A DNA stretch of 64,000 bases from Burkholderiaceae bacterium 16 (GTDB lineage Bacteria; Pseudomonadota; Gammaproteobacteria; Burkholderiales; Burkholderiaceae), in the NCBI GenBank assembly GCA_000955785.1, contig JYOD01000080.1, positions 573 to 64,572 on the forward strand, read 5' to 3'. Position 1 is the first letter of the stretch. Every line of letters starts with the position of its first letter. Under the pieces are notes generated by a model. The model was not told the DNA's origin. It saw nothing but the letters and a program-made list of their open reading frames with translations, and did not search any database. Made by a program: the position numbers and the translations under genes. Below, piece by piece: positions 1 to 7,971 of this stretch.

Positions 1-681
1 CGCAACCGGCTCAAGGGCACCGAGGCGATTGCCCTGCGCGTGGGCCGCGTCATCGATCACTTCAGGATGGGCAAGCACTTCGAGCTGAGCATCACCGACT
101 CGAGCTTCACCTGGGAGCGCAAGGCCGAACAGATTCAGCAGGAGGCCGCACTCGATGGCCTGTATGTGGTGCGTACGAGCCTGCCGGCAACGGATCTGCC
201 GGCTGAGGCAGCCGTGGCGGCCTACAAAGGGCTGGCAGTCGTGGAGCGGGCCTTCCGTTCGCTCAAGACGGTCGATCTGCAGGTGCGCCCCGTGTTTCAT
301 TGGAACGCCGCGCGCGTGCGCGCTCACGTCTTTCTGTGCATGCTCGCTTACTACGTCGAGTGGCACATGCGCGAAACGCTAAAGCCGATGCTGTTTGACG
401 ATGAATACGTCGAGCTCGCGCGTGCGGCCCGGCCTTCGCCGGTCGCCAAGGCACGGCGCTCGGACCAGGCGAAAGCCAAGGACGCCACCAGGCTTGGTGA
501 GGATGGCTTGCCGGTCCATAGCTTTCGCACCTTGCTCGATGATCTAGCCACGCTCGCATACAACGTCTGTCACACACCGCTCAATCCGCAAGCGAAGATC
601 GTCATGATCACGCGGCCGACGCCCATTCAAGAAAAGGCCTTCCGTCTGCTCAACGTCAGCCCCGTCGCCTGTACCCAGTAA
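1..681 (+). mobile_element. IS1634-type transposase, 3' part (5' end outside window)
   Basis: The reading frame is open from base 1 to the stop at 679-681, so only the C-terminal part of the transposase (about 226 residues) is visible. The segment YKGLAVVERAFRSLK carries the third acidic residue of a DDE transposase (Glu codon at 244-246) in the Y..E..F..LK setting of IS4-related enzymes. The following VRPVFHWNAARVRAHVFLC resembles IS1634-family proteins. The family is assigned from memory of these motifs. No second copy occurs in the window. The right IS end probably lies between 682 and 750, where a 10-bp inverted repeat is found. Whether the element is intact cannot be judged here. Confidence 0.8.
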
Positions 682-694
682 TCGCCTCGCTCGC

Positions 695-732
695 GCGCAC
701 ATAACCGTGAGAAATCAAAGCATTATGTGCGC
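695..732. repeat. 10-bp perfect inverted repeat next to the IS gene
   Basis: GCGCACATAA at 695-704 is exactly repeated in inverse orientation at 723-732, with 18 bases between. It lies between the transposase stop and the stop of the minus-strand binding-protein gene at 752. It could be part of the IS right end or a shared terminator stem. No T-run follows on either strand, so the terminator reading is weak. Confidence 0.5.
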
Positions 733-751
733 CGCGCGCTCAAAGTTCGGT

Positions 752-1903
752 TTAGCGGCCCGCGAGGCTTTCCAGCGGCTGCCACTTGCCCGACACCACC
801 TTGTAGATCGTGATGCCGCCTTCCTTCAGGTCCCCATGGTCGTCATAGGCGATTTGCTGTGAGGTGACGCCGGCCATTGCGGTCGACGCCAGCGCGGGCA
901 AGTAGCGGTCCGGCTCGGTCGATCCCGCCTTGATCATCGCCTTCATCATGGCCATCGCGCCGTCGTAGGCATAGGGAGAATACGTCTGCACTGGCGAGCC
1001 GAAGCGCTTTTCGTAGCGTTGGCTGTAAGCCTTGCCACCCGGCATCTGGTCCAGTGGCAAGCCCGCCAGCGAACAGATGGCACCTTCTGCCGCCGTGCCT
1101 GCGAGGCGGATGAAATTGTCGGTCTTCGACATCTCGCCGGAAACCAGCACGGATTTCATGCCCAGCTCGCGCAACTGCTTGGCCAGCGGTGCCGATTGCG
1201 CTTCCGCGCCGCCGTAGAACACCACTTCAGGGGACAGCCGCTTCAGGTTGGTCAGCACCGCCTTGAAGTCGACCGCCTTGTCGTTGGTGAATTCACGGCG
1301 GACGATGGTGCCGCCCGCCGCGCGCGCAGCCTTCTCGAATTCGTCCGCCAGGCCCTGGCCATAGGCCGTGCGGTCGTCGATGATGGCGATCTTCTTCGCC
1401 CCAAGCTTGGAGACCACGTAGGCACCCACCACGCTACCCTGCTGGGTGTCAGAGGTCATCATGCGGAAGGTGCTCTTGAAACCCTGGCGCGTGTACTCTG
1501 GCGCCGTGGCCATGGAAATCTGCGGCACGCCGGCGCGGCTGTACACAGCCGATGCCGGGATGCTGGTGCCGGAATTGAAGTGTCCGAGCATCCCCTTGAT
1601 GCCGCCATCGACCAGCTTCTGCGCCACCACCGAGCCAGTTTTGGGGTCGGCCTGGTCGTCTTCGGCGGCGAGAGCAAAACGGAGCTCGCGCCCCCCGATC
1701 TTGGGATGGCTGGCGTTGAAGTCTTCCAGCGCGAGCGTCACGCCGTTCTGCATATCCTTGCCGTACTGCGCCTGGCCGCCGGTCATGGGTGCGGCAAAAC
1801 CAAGCTTCACTTGCTGGACCTGCGCCTGTACAAACGGGCTAGCTAACGCCAGCGCGGCTGCGGCGCAGGCGCTTAACGTGATGCTTCGATTGCATTTTTT
1901 CAT
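752..1903 (-). CDS. Branched-chain amino acid-type ABC transporter substrate-binding protein
   Basis: The 383-residue protein starts with a typical Sec signal peptide (about residues 1-27, ending ASPFVQA). It continues with VKLGFAAPMTGGQAQYGKDMQNG, the opening of the LivJ/LivK-type type I periplasmic binding fold (Peripla_BP_6), and its length fits that family. A purine-rich Shine-Dalgarno (AGGGAGA) precedes the ATG at 1903. No permease or ATPase of this transporter type is nearby, so it is an orphan receptor. It follows the MFS gene by 15 bases and is likely co-transcribed with it. The ligand is unknown; the adjacent aminotransferase suggests an amino acid or amino-carboxylate, which is inference. 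Confidence 0.9.
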   Translation of the reverse strand: MKKCNRSITLSACAAAALALASPFVQAQVQQVKLGFAAPMTGGQAQYGKDMQNGVTLALEDFNASHPKIGGRELRFALAAEDDQADPKTGSVVAQKLVDGGIKGMLGHFNSGTSIPASAVYSRAGVPQISMATAPEYTRQGFKSTFRMMTSDTQQGSVVGAYVVSKLGAKKIAIIDDRTAYGQGLADEFEKAARAAGGTIVRREFTNDKAVDFKAVLTNLKRLSPEVVFYGGAEAQSAPLAKQLRELGMKSVLVSGEMSKTDNFIRLAGTAAEGAICSLAGLPLDQMPGGKAYSQRYEKRFGSPVQTYSPYAYDGAMAMMKAMIKAGSTEPDRYLPALASTAMAGVTSQQIAYDDHGDLKEGGITIYKVVSGKWQPLESLAGR

Positions 1904-1918
1904 CTATTTCTCCCTGTC

Positions 1919-3220
1919 TTATTGATGGGTGGTGCTACGTACGCGGTCACGGAATCCCAGCGTCACGCCGAGGAAGCTGACGGCCGCTGCCGCGATGACA
2001 TAGATGGCCGGCGCCATGGCGCTGCCGGTGGTGGCGATGAGCCAGGTAAGGATCAGCGAGGCGAAGCCGCCGAAGGTCATCACCGCGACGTTGTAGGCGA
2101 CTGAGAGCCCGGTGGACAGGATCTTGGTGGGGAAGATCTCCGAGAACGCAGCGAGGATGGGGCCGGTGTATCCGGCAATCAGCACGCCGAACACTGCCTG
2201 GAACAGGATCAAATTGAACTGGGTCGGCGCCGACACCACCAGTGCGAATATCGGATAGGCGAACAGCAGGATCCCGCCGGAACTGAAAGCCAGAAGCTTG
2301 CGGCGTCCGATGCGGTCCGACCAGGCGCCGACGAAGGGAGACAGTACGGTAATCATGAGGCCGCCTACCACGCCGGCGATGAAGGACATCGACTGCGGCA
2401 TCTTGAGCGTCTTGACGGCGTAGGTCGGCATGTAGAACAGCAGGACATAAATGCAGACTGTCCACAGGATCACCATCGAGAACGTGGTGAAGGTCTCGCG
2501 CGGATAGTTCAGCAGTACTTCCGAGAAGGGCTTCTTGACCTTTTCCTTGTTGGCGAGAAAAGCAGGCGTTTCATCCACACCGCTTCGGATATAAAAACCA
2601 ATGGGGCCGATCAGGATGCCGAGCAGGAAGGGAATGCGCCAACCCCACGCCTTGACCTCGGCGGGCGTGAGCCACAGCGTCAGCACGGTCCCCGCGAGCG
2701 CTCCGAGCACCACCGCGAATCCGATGCTGCTCTGGATCCAGCTTGCGTAGTAGCCCTTTTGGTCTTCGGGTGCATGCTCGGTCAGGAAGGCCGTGGCGCT
2801 GCCCATTTCCCCGCCAGCCGAGAAGCCTTGCAATAGGCGTGCGATGATGATCAGCACAGGTGCGGCGATGCCGATCTGTTCATACGTCGGCGCCAGCCCG
2901 ATCAGTGCCGTGCCGGCCGCCATCAGCAAGATGGTCAGGGAGAGAGCCGCCTTGCGGCCCACGCGGTCGGAATACATGCCAATCAGGATGCCCCCGATCG
3001 GTCGGACGACAAAGCCCACGCCGAACGTGGCCACCGACAGCATCAACGAGGTGAGCTCGTTGCCGGTGGGGAAGAACAGTTGCCCGATGGTGATGGCAAA
3101 GAAGCCATACACCATAAAGTCGAACCACTCGAATCCATTGCCCAATATCGTCGCTGTGATCGCGCGCCGGCGGCGTCCGGCCTCGTCTGGCGAGGCCGCT
3201 ATCGATGCTGTCATCTCCAT
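1919..3220 (-). CDS. MFS transporter, metabolite:H+ symporter (ProP/ShiA-like)
   Basis: This is a hydrophobic inner-membrane protein of about 433 residues with a 12-helix pattern. NGFEWFDFMVYGFFA near the N-terminus, SDRVGRKAAL after the second helix and RLLQGFSAGGEMGSA in helix 4 are typical of the metabolite:H+ symporter family, which takes up carboxylates or betaines by proton symport. An upstream in-frame start at 3268 exists, but the ATG at 3220 has a strong AAGGAAAGGAAAC ribosome site, so I chose it. The gene is divergent from the aminotransferase at 3777 and probably forms an operon with the downstream binding-protein gene. The substrate cannot be read from the sequence. Confidence 0.9.
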   Translation of the reverse strand: MEMTASIAASPDEAGRRRRAITATILGNGFEWFDFMVYGFFAITIGQLFFPTGNELTSLMLSVATFGVGFVVRPIGGILIGMYSDRVGRKAALSLTILLMAAGTALIGLAPTYEQIGIAAPVLIIIARLLQGFSAGGEMGSATAFLTEHAPEDQKGYYASWIQSSIGFAVVLGALAGTVLTLWLTPAEVKAWGWRIPFLLGILIGPIGFYIRSGVDETPAFLANKEKVKKPFSEVLLNYPRETFTTFSMVILWTVCIYVLLFYMPTYAVKTLKMPQSMSFIAGVVGGLMITVLSPFVGAWSDRIGRRKLLAFSSGGILLFAYPIFALVVSAPTQFNLILFQAVFGVLIAGYTGPILAAFSEIFPTKILSTGLSVAYNVAVMTFGGFASLILTWLIATTGSAMAPAIYVIAAAAVSFLGVTLGFRDRVRSTTHQ

Positions 3221-3776
3221 TTTTGTTTCCTTTCCTTTGGCCGTTTGATTTCCGCCGGTCACTGACAATCCTGACCGGCCTGTAGCGGCTGCTTGCAGCG
3301 CTGTAGTGCATTCAATAGCAGCGCGGGTGGCATTCCTATCTACGTTTTGCAGGAATGTTCGAGGCAGTCGTCCATCACTGAATAGGAGTCGTCAATTCTG
3401 GTGCGCACGGGTGCATGCTCGTGGTGCGATTCTGGCGGCGGGAACGATCACGTAGCTTTGACCGGTTGCCTCTCCAAAGGGTTGAAGGCTAGGGAAACGG
3501 CGGTCGCCGCGTGCGAGCAGGTCCCGCAGCTCGATCGATTCTGGAAGAACTTTGCTTGCACCCCTCTGCGCTTCGATGGTGCGTGTTCTGCATCAAGAAC
3601 GGGAAATCGCATTTCTTTGCGAGAGGCTGTGCAATACATATGAAAGGAATGCCCTCATTCCCTATCTGATGCAGGTAGTCGTCTCGCAACGCCGATCCTA
3701 AGATGTTATCGACCCCCCGCTATGGGGCGACGGCGATCCTGAAACGACGGAATTCCAGAGAACGAGAGGACAAGTG
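3221..3776. promoter_or_regulatory. Divergent intergenic region with two related inverted repeats
   Basis: These 556 bases separate the MFS gene from the aminotransferase gene and hold no convincing gene. Two inverted repeats use the same half-site: CATTCCT at 3331-3337 with AGGAATG at 3351-3357, and GGAATG at 3646-3651 with CATTCC at 3656-3661. Both right-hand halves are followed by a similar TATCT...GCAGG string. One copy lies about 110 bp upstream of the MFS start and the other about 115 bp upstream of the aminotransferase start, as expected for operators serving both promoters. The nearby PucR protein is a candidate ligand; this is inference. Confidence 0.5.
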
Positions 3777-5072
3777 ATGGCAGTGGATATGAACAAGCAG
3801 GCGGCGCTCGCGAAAGCACGCTCGGAACACGTTGCACGCGGTGTGGTGACGGCCCACCCGATCTTCATCGAGCGCGCGCAGGGCTCGCACGTGTGGGATA
3901 CGGAAGGCCGTAGCTATCTGGATTTCGTAGGCGGCATCGGCGTGCTGAATGTCGGCCACAATCACCCGCGGGTGGTGGAGGCGGTGAAGAGGCAACTCGA
4001 CCGGCTGAGCCATGCGGCATTTCAGGTGGCCGGCTACGACGTCTACATCGATCTGGCCGCGCGTCTGAACGCACTGATCGGCGGCGACGACGTCTACAAG
4101 ACCGTGTTCCTGACGACCGGTGCGGAAGCTGTGGAGAATGCCATCAAGATCGCGCGCGCTCACCGCAATGCGCCGGGCGTGATCGCGTTCCGTGGAGGCT
4201 TCCACGGCCGTACGTTGCTCGGCATGACGCTGACCGGCATGAGCACGCCTTACAAGCAGAACTTCGGGCCGTTTGCCGGCGACGTCTATCACACGCCGTA
4301 TCCAGATCCGTACCGCGGCTTCAGCGGCGACGATGCGCTGCATGCCCTCGACGAGTTGTTTGCTACGCAGATTGCACCCGAGCGCGTGGCCGCTATCATC
4401 ATCGAGCTGGTGCAAGGCGATGGCGGCTTCCTCGCCGCGGGCGAGGATTTCCTGCGCAAGCTGCGCGCCCTGGCCACGAAGCACGGCATTGTCCTGATCG
4501 CGGACGAGATCCAGACCGGCTTTGGACGCACCGGCGAGCTGTTTGCCTTCCAGCAGGCCAACATCAAGCCTGACCTGGTCACCGTGGCCAAGAGCCTGGC
4601 GGGTGGATTGCCGCTGTCGGCCGTAGTCGGCCGCGCCGACATCATGGACGCACCCGAGCCGGGCGGCCTGGGTGGTACCTATGCCGGCAGTCCCCTGGCA
4701 TGCGCCGCCGCGCTCGCCGTGCTCGATTTGTTCCAGGAGGACGGGTTGCTGGAACAGGCCAATCGTCTGGGTGACGTGCTGCGCACAGGCCTGGAGGAAC
4801 TGGCGCAACGCCACGCCGAGATTGGTACCATTCGCGGTGTGGGGCCGATGCTGGCCCTGGAGTTCGTCAAGAACGGCGATCCTATGCAGCCCGATCCCGT
4901 CTTTGCGCAGCGCGTCATCGACGCTTGCCGTGATGGTGGCCTGCTGGTAATCAAGTGCGGTGTGCATCGCAACAATGTGCGTCTGCTAGCGCCGTTGACG
5001 ACGATGCCTGACGACGCGCGCGATGCCGTGGCGATTATCGGGCGAGCCATCGAGACGGCCCGCGCGCACTGA
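3777..5072 (+). CDS. gabT: Class III aminotransferase, 4-aminobutyrate transaminase type
   Basis: This is a 431-residue PLP enzyme, full length for GabT. Visible motifs are the TTGAEAVENAIKIAR phosphate-binding region (about 113-127), GFHGRT (141-146), ADEIQTGFGRTG (242-253) with the PLP-ring aspartate D244, and the Schiff-base lysine in VAKSLAGGLPL (K272). GabT moves the amino group of GABA to 2-oxoglutarate, giving succinate semialdehyde. That product fits the semialdehyde dehydrogenase gene at 7972. The ATG at 3777 is preferred over a GTG three bases upstream because GAGAGGA lies 6 bases before it. Related omega-amino acids are possible substrates. Confidence 0.9.
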   Translation: MAVDMNKQAALAKARSEHVARGVVTAHPIFIERAQGSHVWDTEGRSYLDFVGGIGVLNVGHNHPRVVEAVKRQLDRLSHAAFQVAGYDVYIDLAARLNALIGGDDVYKTVFLTTGAEAVENAIKIARAHRNAPGVIAFRGGFHGRTLLGMTLTGMSTPYKQNFGPFAGDVYHTPYPDPYRGFSGDDALHALDELFATQIAPERVAAIIIELVQGDGGFLAAGEDFLRKLRALATKHGIVLIADEIQTGFGRTGELFAFQQANIKPDLVTVAKSLAGGLPLSAVVGRADIMDAPEPGGLGGTYAGSPLACAAALAVLDLFQEDGLLEQANRLGDVLRTGLEELAQRHAEIGTIRGVGPMLALEFVKNGDPMQPDPVFAQRVIDACRDGGLLVIKCGVHRNNVRLLAPLTTMPDDARDAVAIIGRAIETARAH

Positions 5073-5107
5073 AGCGGAGCGGGCTCGCCCACAATAGCAA
5101 GGACATC

Positions 5108-5815
5108 ATGGAAAGCGAGATTGCGGCAAAGTTCGCTGGCAAGACGGTACTGACGATCGACGTCTACGGCACGCTGATTGATTGGGAGCGGGGTATCTGC
5201 GATGCGCTTGGCCCGATCCTGCGCAACCGGGGGCATTCGATCGGGGATGACGACATGCTGGAGCGCTATGCCTGGCACGAGTCCGCCCTGGAAGCCGGTC
5301 CCTACATGACTTATCGAGAGATTCTCGAGGAGTCATTGCGGCATATCGCCGGGGACCTGGGCTTCGAGCCCAACGAGGTCGAGCTGGACGCATTCTCGCA
5401 TTCGGTGGGTGACTGGCCTGTTTTCCCGGATTCCCATGACGCGCTGGTTGCGTTGCAGCGGCGCTTCCGGCTCGCAGTCATCACCAACGGTGACGATGAG
5501 TTTTTTGCGTTGTCCAACAAGCGCCTGGGAATCGAATTCGACCATGTCATCACCGCGCAGCAGGCGCGCAGCTACAAGCCCTCGCTGAACAATTTCCATG
5601 TGGCACTCGGCCGTATCGAGACACCGCGGTCGCAGATTCTCCACGTCGCGCAGAGTCTCTTTCACGATCATGTGCCGGCGCAGGCGCTAGGCCTGCAGAC
5701 GGTATGGATCAATCGTCGTGTCGGCAAGCCAGGATTTGGCGCGGTGCCCAAGGCCAATGCGATTCCGGACGCGGAGTTCCCGGACATGCGGTCCTTCGCA
5801 CTGGCCATGCTGTGA
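5108..5815 (+). CDS. HAD-superfamily L-2-haloacid dehalogenase-like hydrolase
   Basis: The 235-residue protein begins with the HAD motif I as TIDVYGTLIDW (nucleophile D18), continues with VITNGDDEF for motif II and has SYKPSLNNF for motif III. YGTLIDW and the length match the type II haloacid dehalogenase subgroup. Many members of that subgroup hydrolyse other small substrates, so dehalogenation is unproven. It follows gabT by 35 bases with an AAGGA site before the ATG, so the two are likely one transcript, ended by a hairpin at 5822. A paralogue at 9514 shares the ILH.AQSLFHDH.PA block and sits beside another aminotransferase remnant, suggesting a common job in amine or GABA metabolism. Confidence 0.85.
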   Translation: MESEIAAKFAGKTVLTIDVYGTLIDWERGICDALGPILRNRGHSIGDDDMLERYAWHESALEAGPYMTYREILEESLRHIAGDLGFEPNEVELDAFSHSVGDWPVFPDSHDALVALQRRFRLAVITNGDDEFFALSNKRLGIEFDHVITAQQARSYKPSLNNFHVALGRIETPRSQILHVAQSLFHDHVPAQALGLQTVWINRRVGKPGFGAVPKANAIPDAEFPDMRSFALAML

Positions 5816-5821
5816 AGTGCG

Positions 5822-5860
5822 GCGGAAAACCACGACACGGTTATTCCGCAGTGCTTTTTT
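5822..5860 (+). terminator. Rho-independent terminator after gabT-HAD
   Basis: GCGGAAAACC from 5822 pairs with GGTTATTCCGC ending at 5849, leaving one bulged base and a 7-base loop. Six Ts follow at 5855-5860. It lies 7 bases after the HAD stop codon and ends the aminotransferase transcript before the PucR gene. Confidence 0.75.
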
Positions 5861-5903
5861 GATAGCGGCGCAGCCGCGATAGACTCGCCCGCTCACGAAA
5901 ATC

Positions 5904-7481
5904 ATGGACATCTCGACGGCACTGGATTCGACAGTTCTGCGCAGCGCACGCGTGGTGGCAGGACAAGGTGCCCTCACGAACGAGATCCGCTGGGTCCATA
6001 TGGTGGACCACCCAGACATCGCCGCATGGGTTCAGGGCGGGCATTTGTTGCTGACCACTGGCTACAACTGGCCGCACGACGAAGCGTCGGCCCGGGCGCT
6101 GATCCGCGCGTTGCGCGAGCGGGATCTGGCGGGCGTCGTGTTGGCTGTGCCGAATTTCCTCGAGCATTTCCCCGAAGGGTCCGTGGAGGCTGCCAACGAA
6201 GTTGGGCTGCCGCTTCTCGAACTCGACTGGGCCATTCCGTTCAGCACGATTACGGAGGAAATCCATTCCAGCATCATTCGCCGCCAGAGCGAACTGATTG
6301 AACGCTCCGACGAAATACACCGCGCGCTGACTGATGCCGCGGTGATGGCCAACACGCTTGGCGACCTGGCACACGCGCTGGGCAATCTATTGGATCGCAA
6401 GGTCAATTTTGTCGATACCGACGGCCTGCTGCTGGGGTCGAGCGAAAGCGAGCAGAGTGATGGCGCGCTGGCAAAGAAGGAGCGCGCCTATTTCCGCCTG
6501 CTGAACAATCGTCTCATCCTGCGCCAGATACTGGATAGCGTGAGCCCGATCCTGATCGAAGCGCAGCCGGAGGCGGGCATGCCGCGCAGGCTCGGTTGCC
6601 CGATCCGGATCCGCGGCGAGATGGCTGCCATCGTGTTCGTCGACGAAGGCGACAGTCCACTTGGCGAACTGGAGATTCGAGCGGCGGAGCGTGCTTCCAT
6701 CATCGGCGCGCTGCATCTCGCGCATATGCGGGCACTGCATCTTCAGGAAGAGCGCCTCGGCTACGCGCTCGTCGGCACGTTGCTCGAGGGCAAGTTCGAG
6801 GAAACCCCTTCGGCACTTGAGCGTGCCCGCGTGGGTGGATGGAATCCAGCGGGCGAGTACCGAGTCTGCCTTGTGTTGCTTGACGAACCACTGCCGCTCT
6901 CACGGGAGGGTTTTTTGCGCCGTGAGCGTTGGGTTGAGCGCTTGCGCAAGTATCTTGATGGTCTTGGCGAGCCGCCGTTGATCCTCGTATCCTTGAACCA
7001 GATCACCTTCCTGTTGTCATCGCAGTTTGATTTGGAACCTCTTTGGCGCGTGCTGGGCAGCCGTGGTGCAGCGCTGGCTGTGAGCCGCTCGCATAGCGAT
7101 GTGGCCGGTATGGCTCAGGGCGGCAAGGACGTGCAGTCGCTCCTGCCGCTGCTCAAGCCTGGCAAGCTGCATCACTTCCAGGAAGTGATGTTCCCCAGGG
7201 CGCTGATGGGCGATGCAGGCGCGCGTGAGCTGTTCATTGGTAGCAAGCTAGGTCCGCTGATGGCGGACAAGAAGAATGAGTCGCTGCTGGAAACGCTCGA
7301 GGTGCTCTGCTCGGAGGGATTCCAATTGGCAAACACCGCCCGCCGACTCGGCATACACATCAGCACGCTGCGCTACCGCGCGGAACGCATCGAGACGCTG
7401 CTGGGTACGCCGCTGGAAGATCAGGGAAACCGTTTCGAGCTGCAGGTGGCGGTTGCCCTGTATCGGCTCTCCGAAGAATAG
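5904..7481 (+). CDS. PucR-family transcriptional regulator
   Basis: The 525-residue protein has an N-terminal PucR-type domain (about 1-125, with VHMVDHPDIAAWVQGGHLLLTTGY), a central sensor-like section, and a C-terminal PucR helix-turn-helix (about 455-520, NTARRLGIHISTLRYRAERIETLLG). Family members are usually activators of purine, GABA or amine catabolic genes and respond to a pathway metabolite. It lies between the two GABA-type gene sets, which makes it the likely local regulator. No strong ribosome site precedes the ATG at 5904. An alternative effector or target is possible. Confidence 0.9.
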   Translation: MDISTALDSTVLRSARVVAGQGALTNEIRWVHMVDHPDIAAWVQGGHLLLTTGYNWPHDEASARALIRALRERDLAGVVLAVPNFLEHFPEGSVEAANEVGLPLLELDWAIPFSTITEEIHSSIIRRQSELIERSDEIHRALTDAAVMANTLGDLAHALGNLLDRKVNFVDTDGLLLGSSESEQSDGALAKKERAYFRLLNNRLILRQILDSVSPILIEAQPEAGMPRRLGCPIRIRGEMAAIVFVDEGDSPLGELEIRAAERASIIGALHLAHMRALHLQEERLGYALVGTLLEGKFEETPSALERARVGGWNPAGEYRVCLVLLDEPLPLSREGFLRRERWVERLRKYLDGLGEPPLILVSLNQITFLLSSQFDLEPLWRVLGSRGAALAVSRSHSDVAGMAQGGKDVQSLLPLLKPGKLHHFQEVMFPRALMGDAGARELFIGSKLGPLMADKKNESLLETLEVLCSEGFQLANTARRLGIHISTLRYRAERIETLLGTPLEDQGNRFELQVAVALYRLSEE

Positions 7482-7576
7482 GGCGCATGCCCTCTGTGGT
7501 ATGGCCTTGCCATCATCCGGCTCGGTGCGCGATCGCATCGGCCATCTCATTGAATTTCAACGACCAGGAATCATGC

Positions 7577-7906
7577 ATGAGTGCATATGAAGCATTTGCG
7601 TCCGTCGACATGCGTGTCGGCACGATCGTTCGGGTGGAACTGAACGAAAAGGCCCGCAACCCGGCCTACAAGATGTGGATTGATCTGGGGGAACTCGGGA
7701 CGATGACGTCGAGTGGGCAGTATGTGAATCGCTACCAGGCCGAGGAACTGGTCGGTAAGGTTGTGGTCTGCGCCACCAACCTGGGTGAGCGCCGAATCGC
7801 CGGTTTCATGTCGCAAGTGCTTGTGATGGGAGTAGAGTCCGAGCCGTCGGTGGTGAATCTGTTGGCGGTGGACGGCAGCGTGCCGAACGGCAGCAAGGTG
7901 TTCTGA
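7577..7906 (+). CDS. csaA: CsaA-type tRNA-binding domain protein
   Basis: The 109-residue protein consists of one OB-fold tRNA-binding domain, with VDMRVGTIVRVELNEKARNPAYKMWIDLGELG and GFMSQVLVMG as in CsaA. CsaA is a small dimeric protein described in Bacillus as a secretion-related chaperone and shown structurally to resemble tRNA-binding domains; its role in proteobacteria is unclear. The frame is open further upstream, but the ATG at 7577 matches the family start and has AGGA 8 bases before it. It follows PucR by 95 bases. A link to GABA metabolism is not evident. Confidence 0.88.
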   Translation: MSAYEAFASVDMRVGTIVRVELNEKARNPAYKMWIDLGELGTMTSSGQYVNRYQAEELVGKVVVCATNLGERRIAGFMSQVLVMGVESEPSVVNLLAVDGSVPNGSKVF

Positions 7907-7915
7907 GTCCTGTGA

Positions 7916-7956
7916 ATGCACTATGGCCTCCCGCCAGGCGGGAGGCCATAGTGCAT
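7916..7956. terminator. 41-bp near-perfect palindrome between convergent genes
   Basis: Twenty bases at 7916-7935 are the exact reverse complement of 7937-7956, with a single unpaired A at 7936. It starts 10 bases after the csaA stop and ends 15 bases before the stop of the dehydrogenase gene on the other strand. Its position fits a bidirectional terminator for convergent transcripts. No T-run follows on either side. Confidence 0.75.
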
Positions 7957-7971
7957 GGCTTCAAGCCGGCA

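Noticed and set aside
3401..3643. Small open frame in the MFS-gabT intergenic region
   Set aside because: No ribosome site, no motif, and it overlaps an equally open frame on the other strand.
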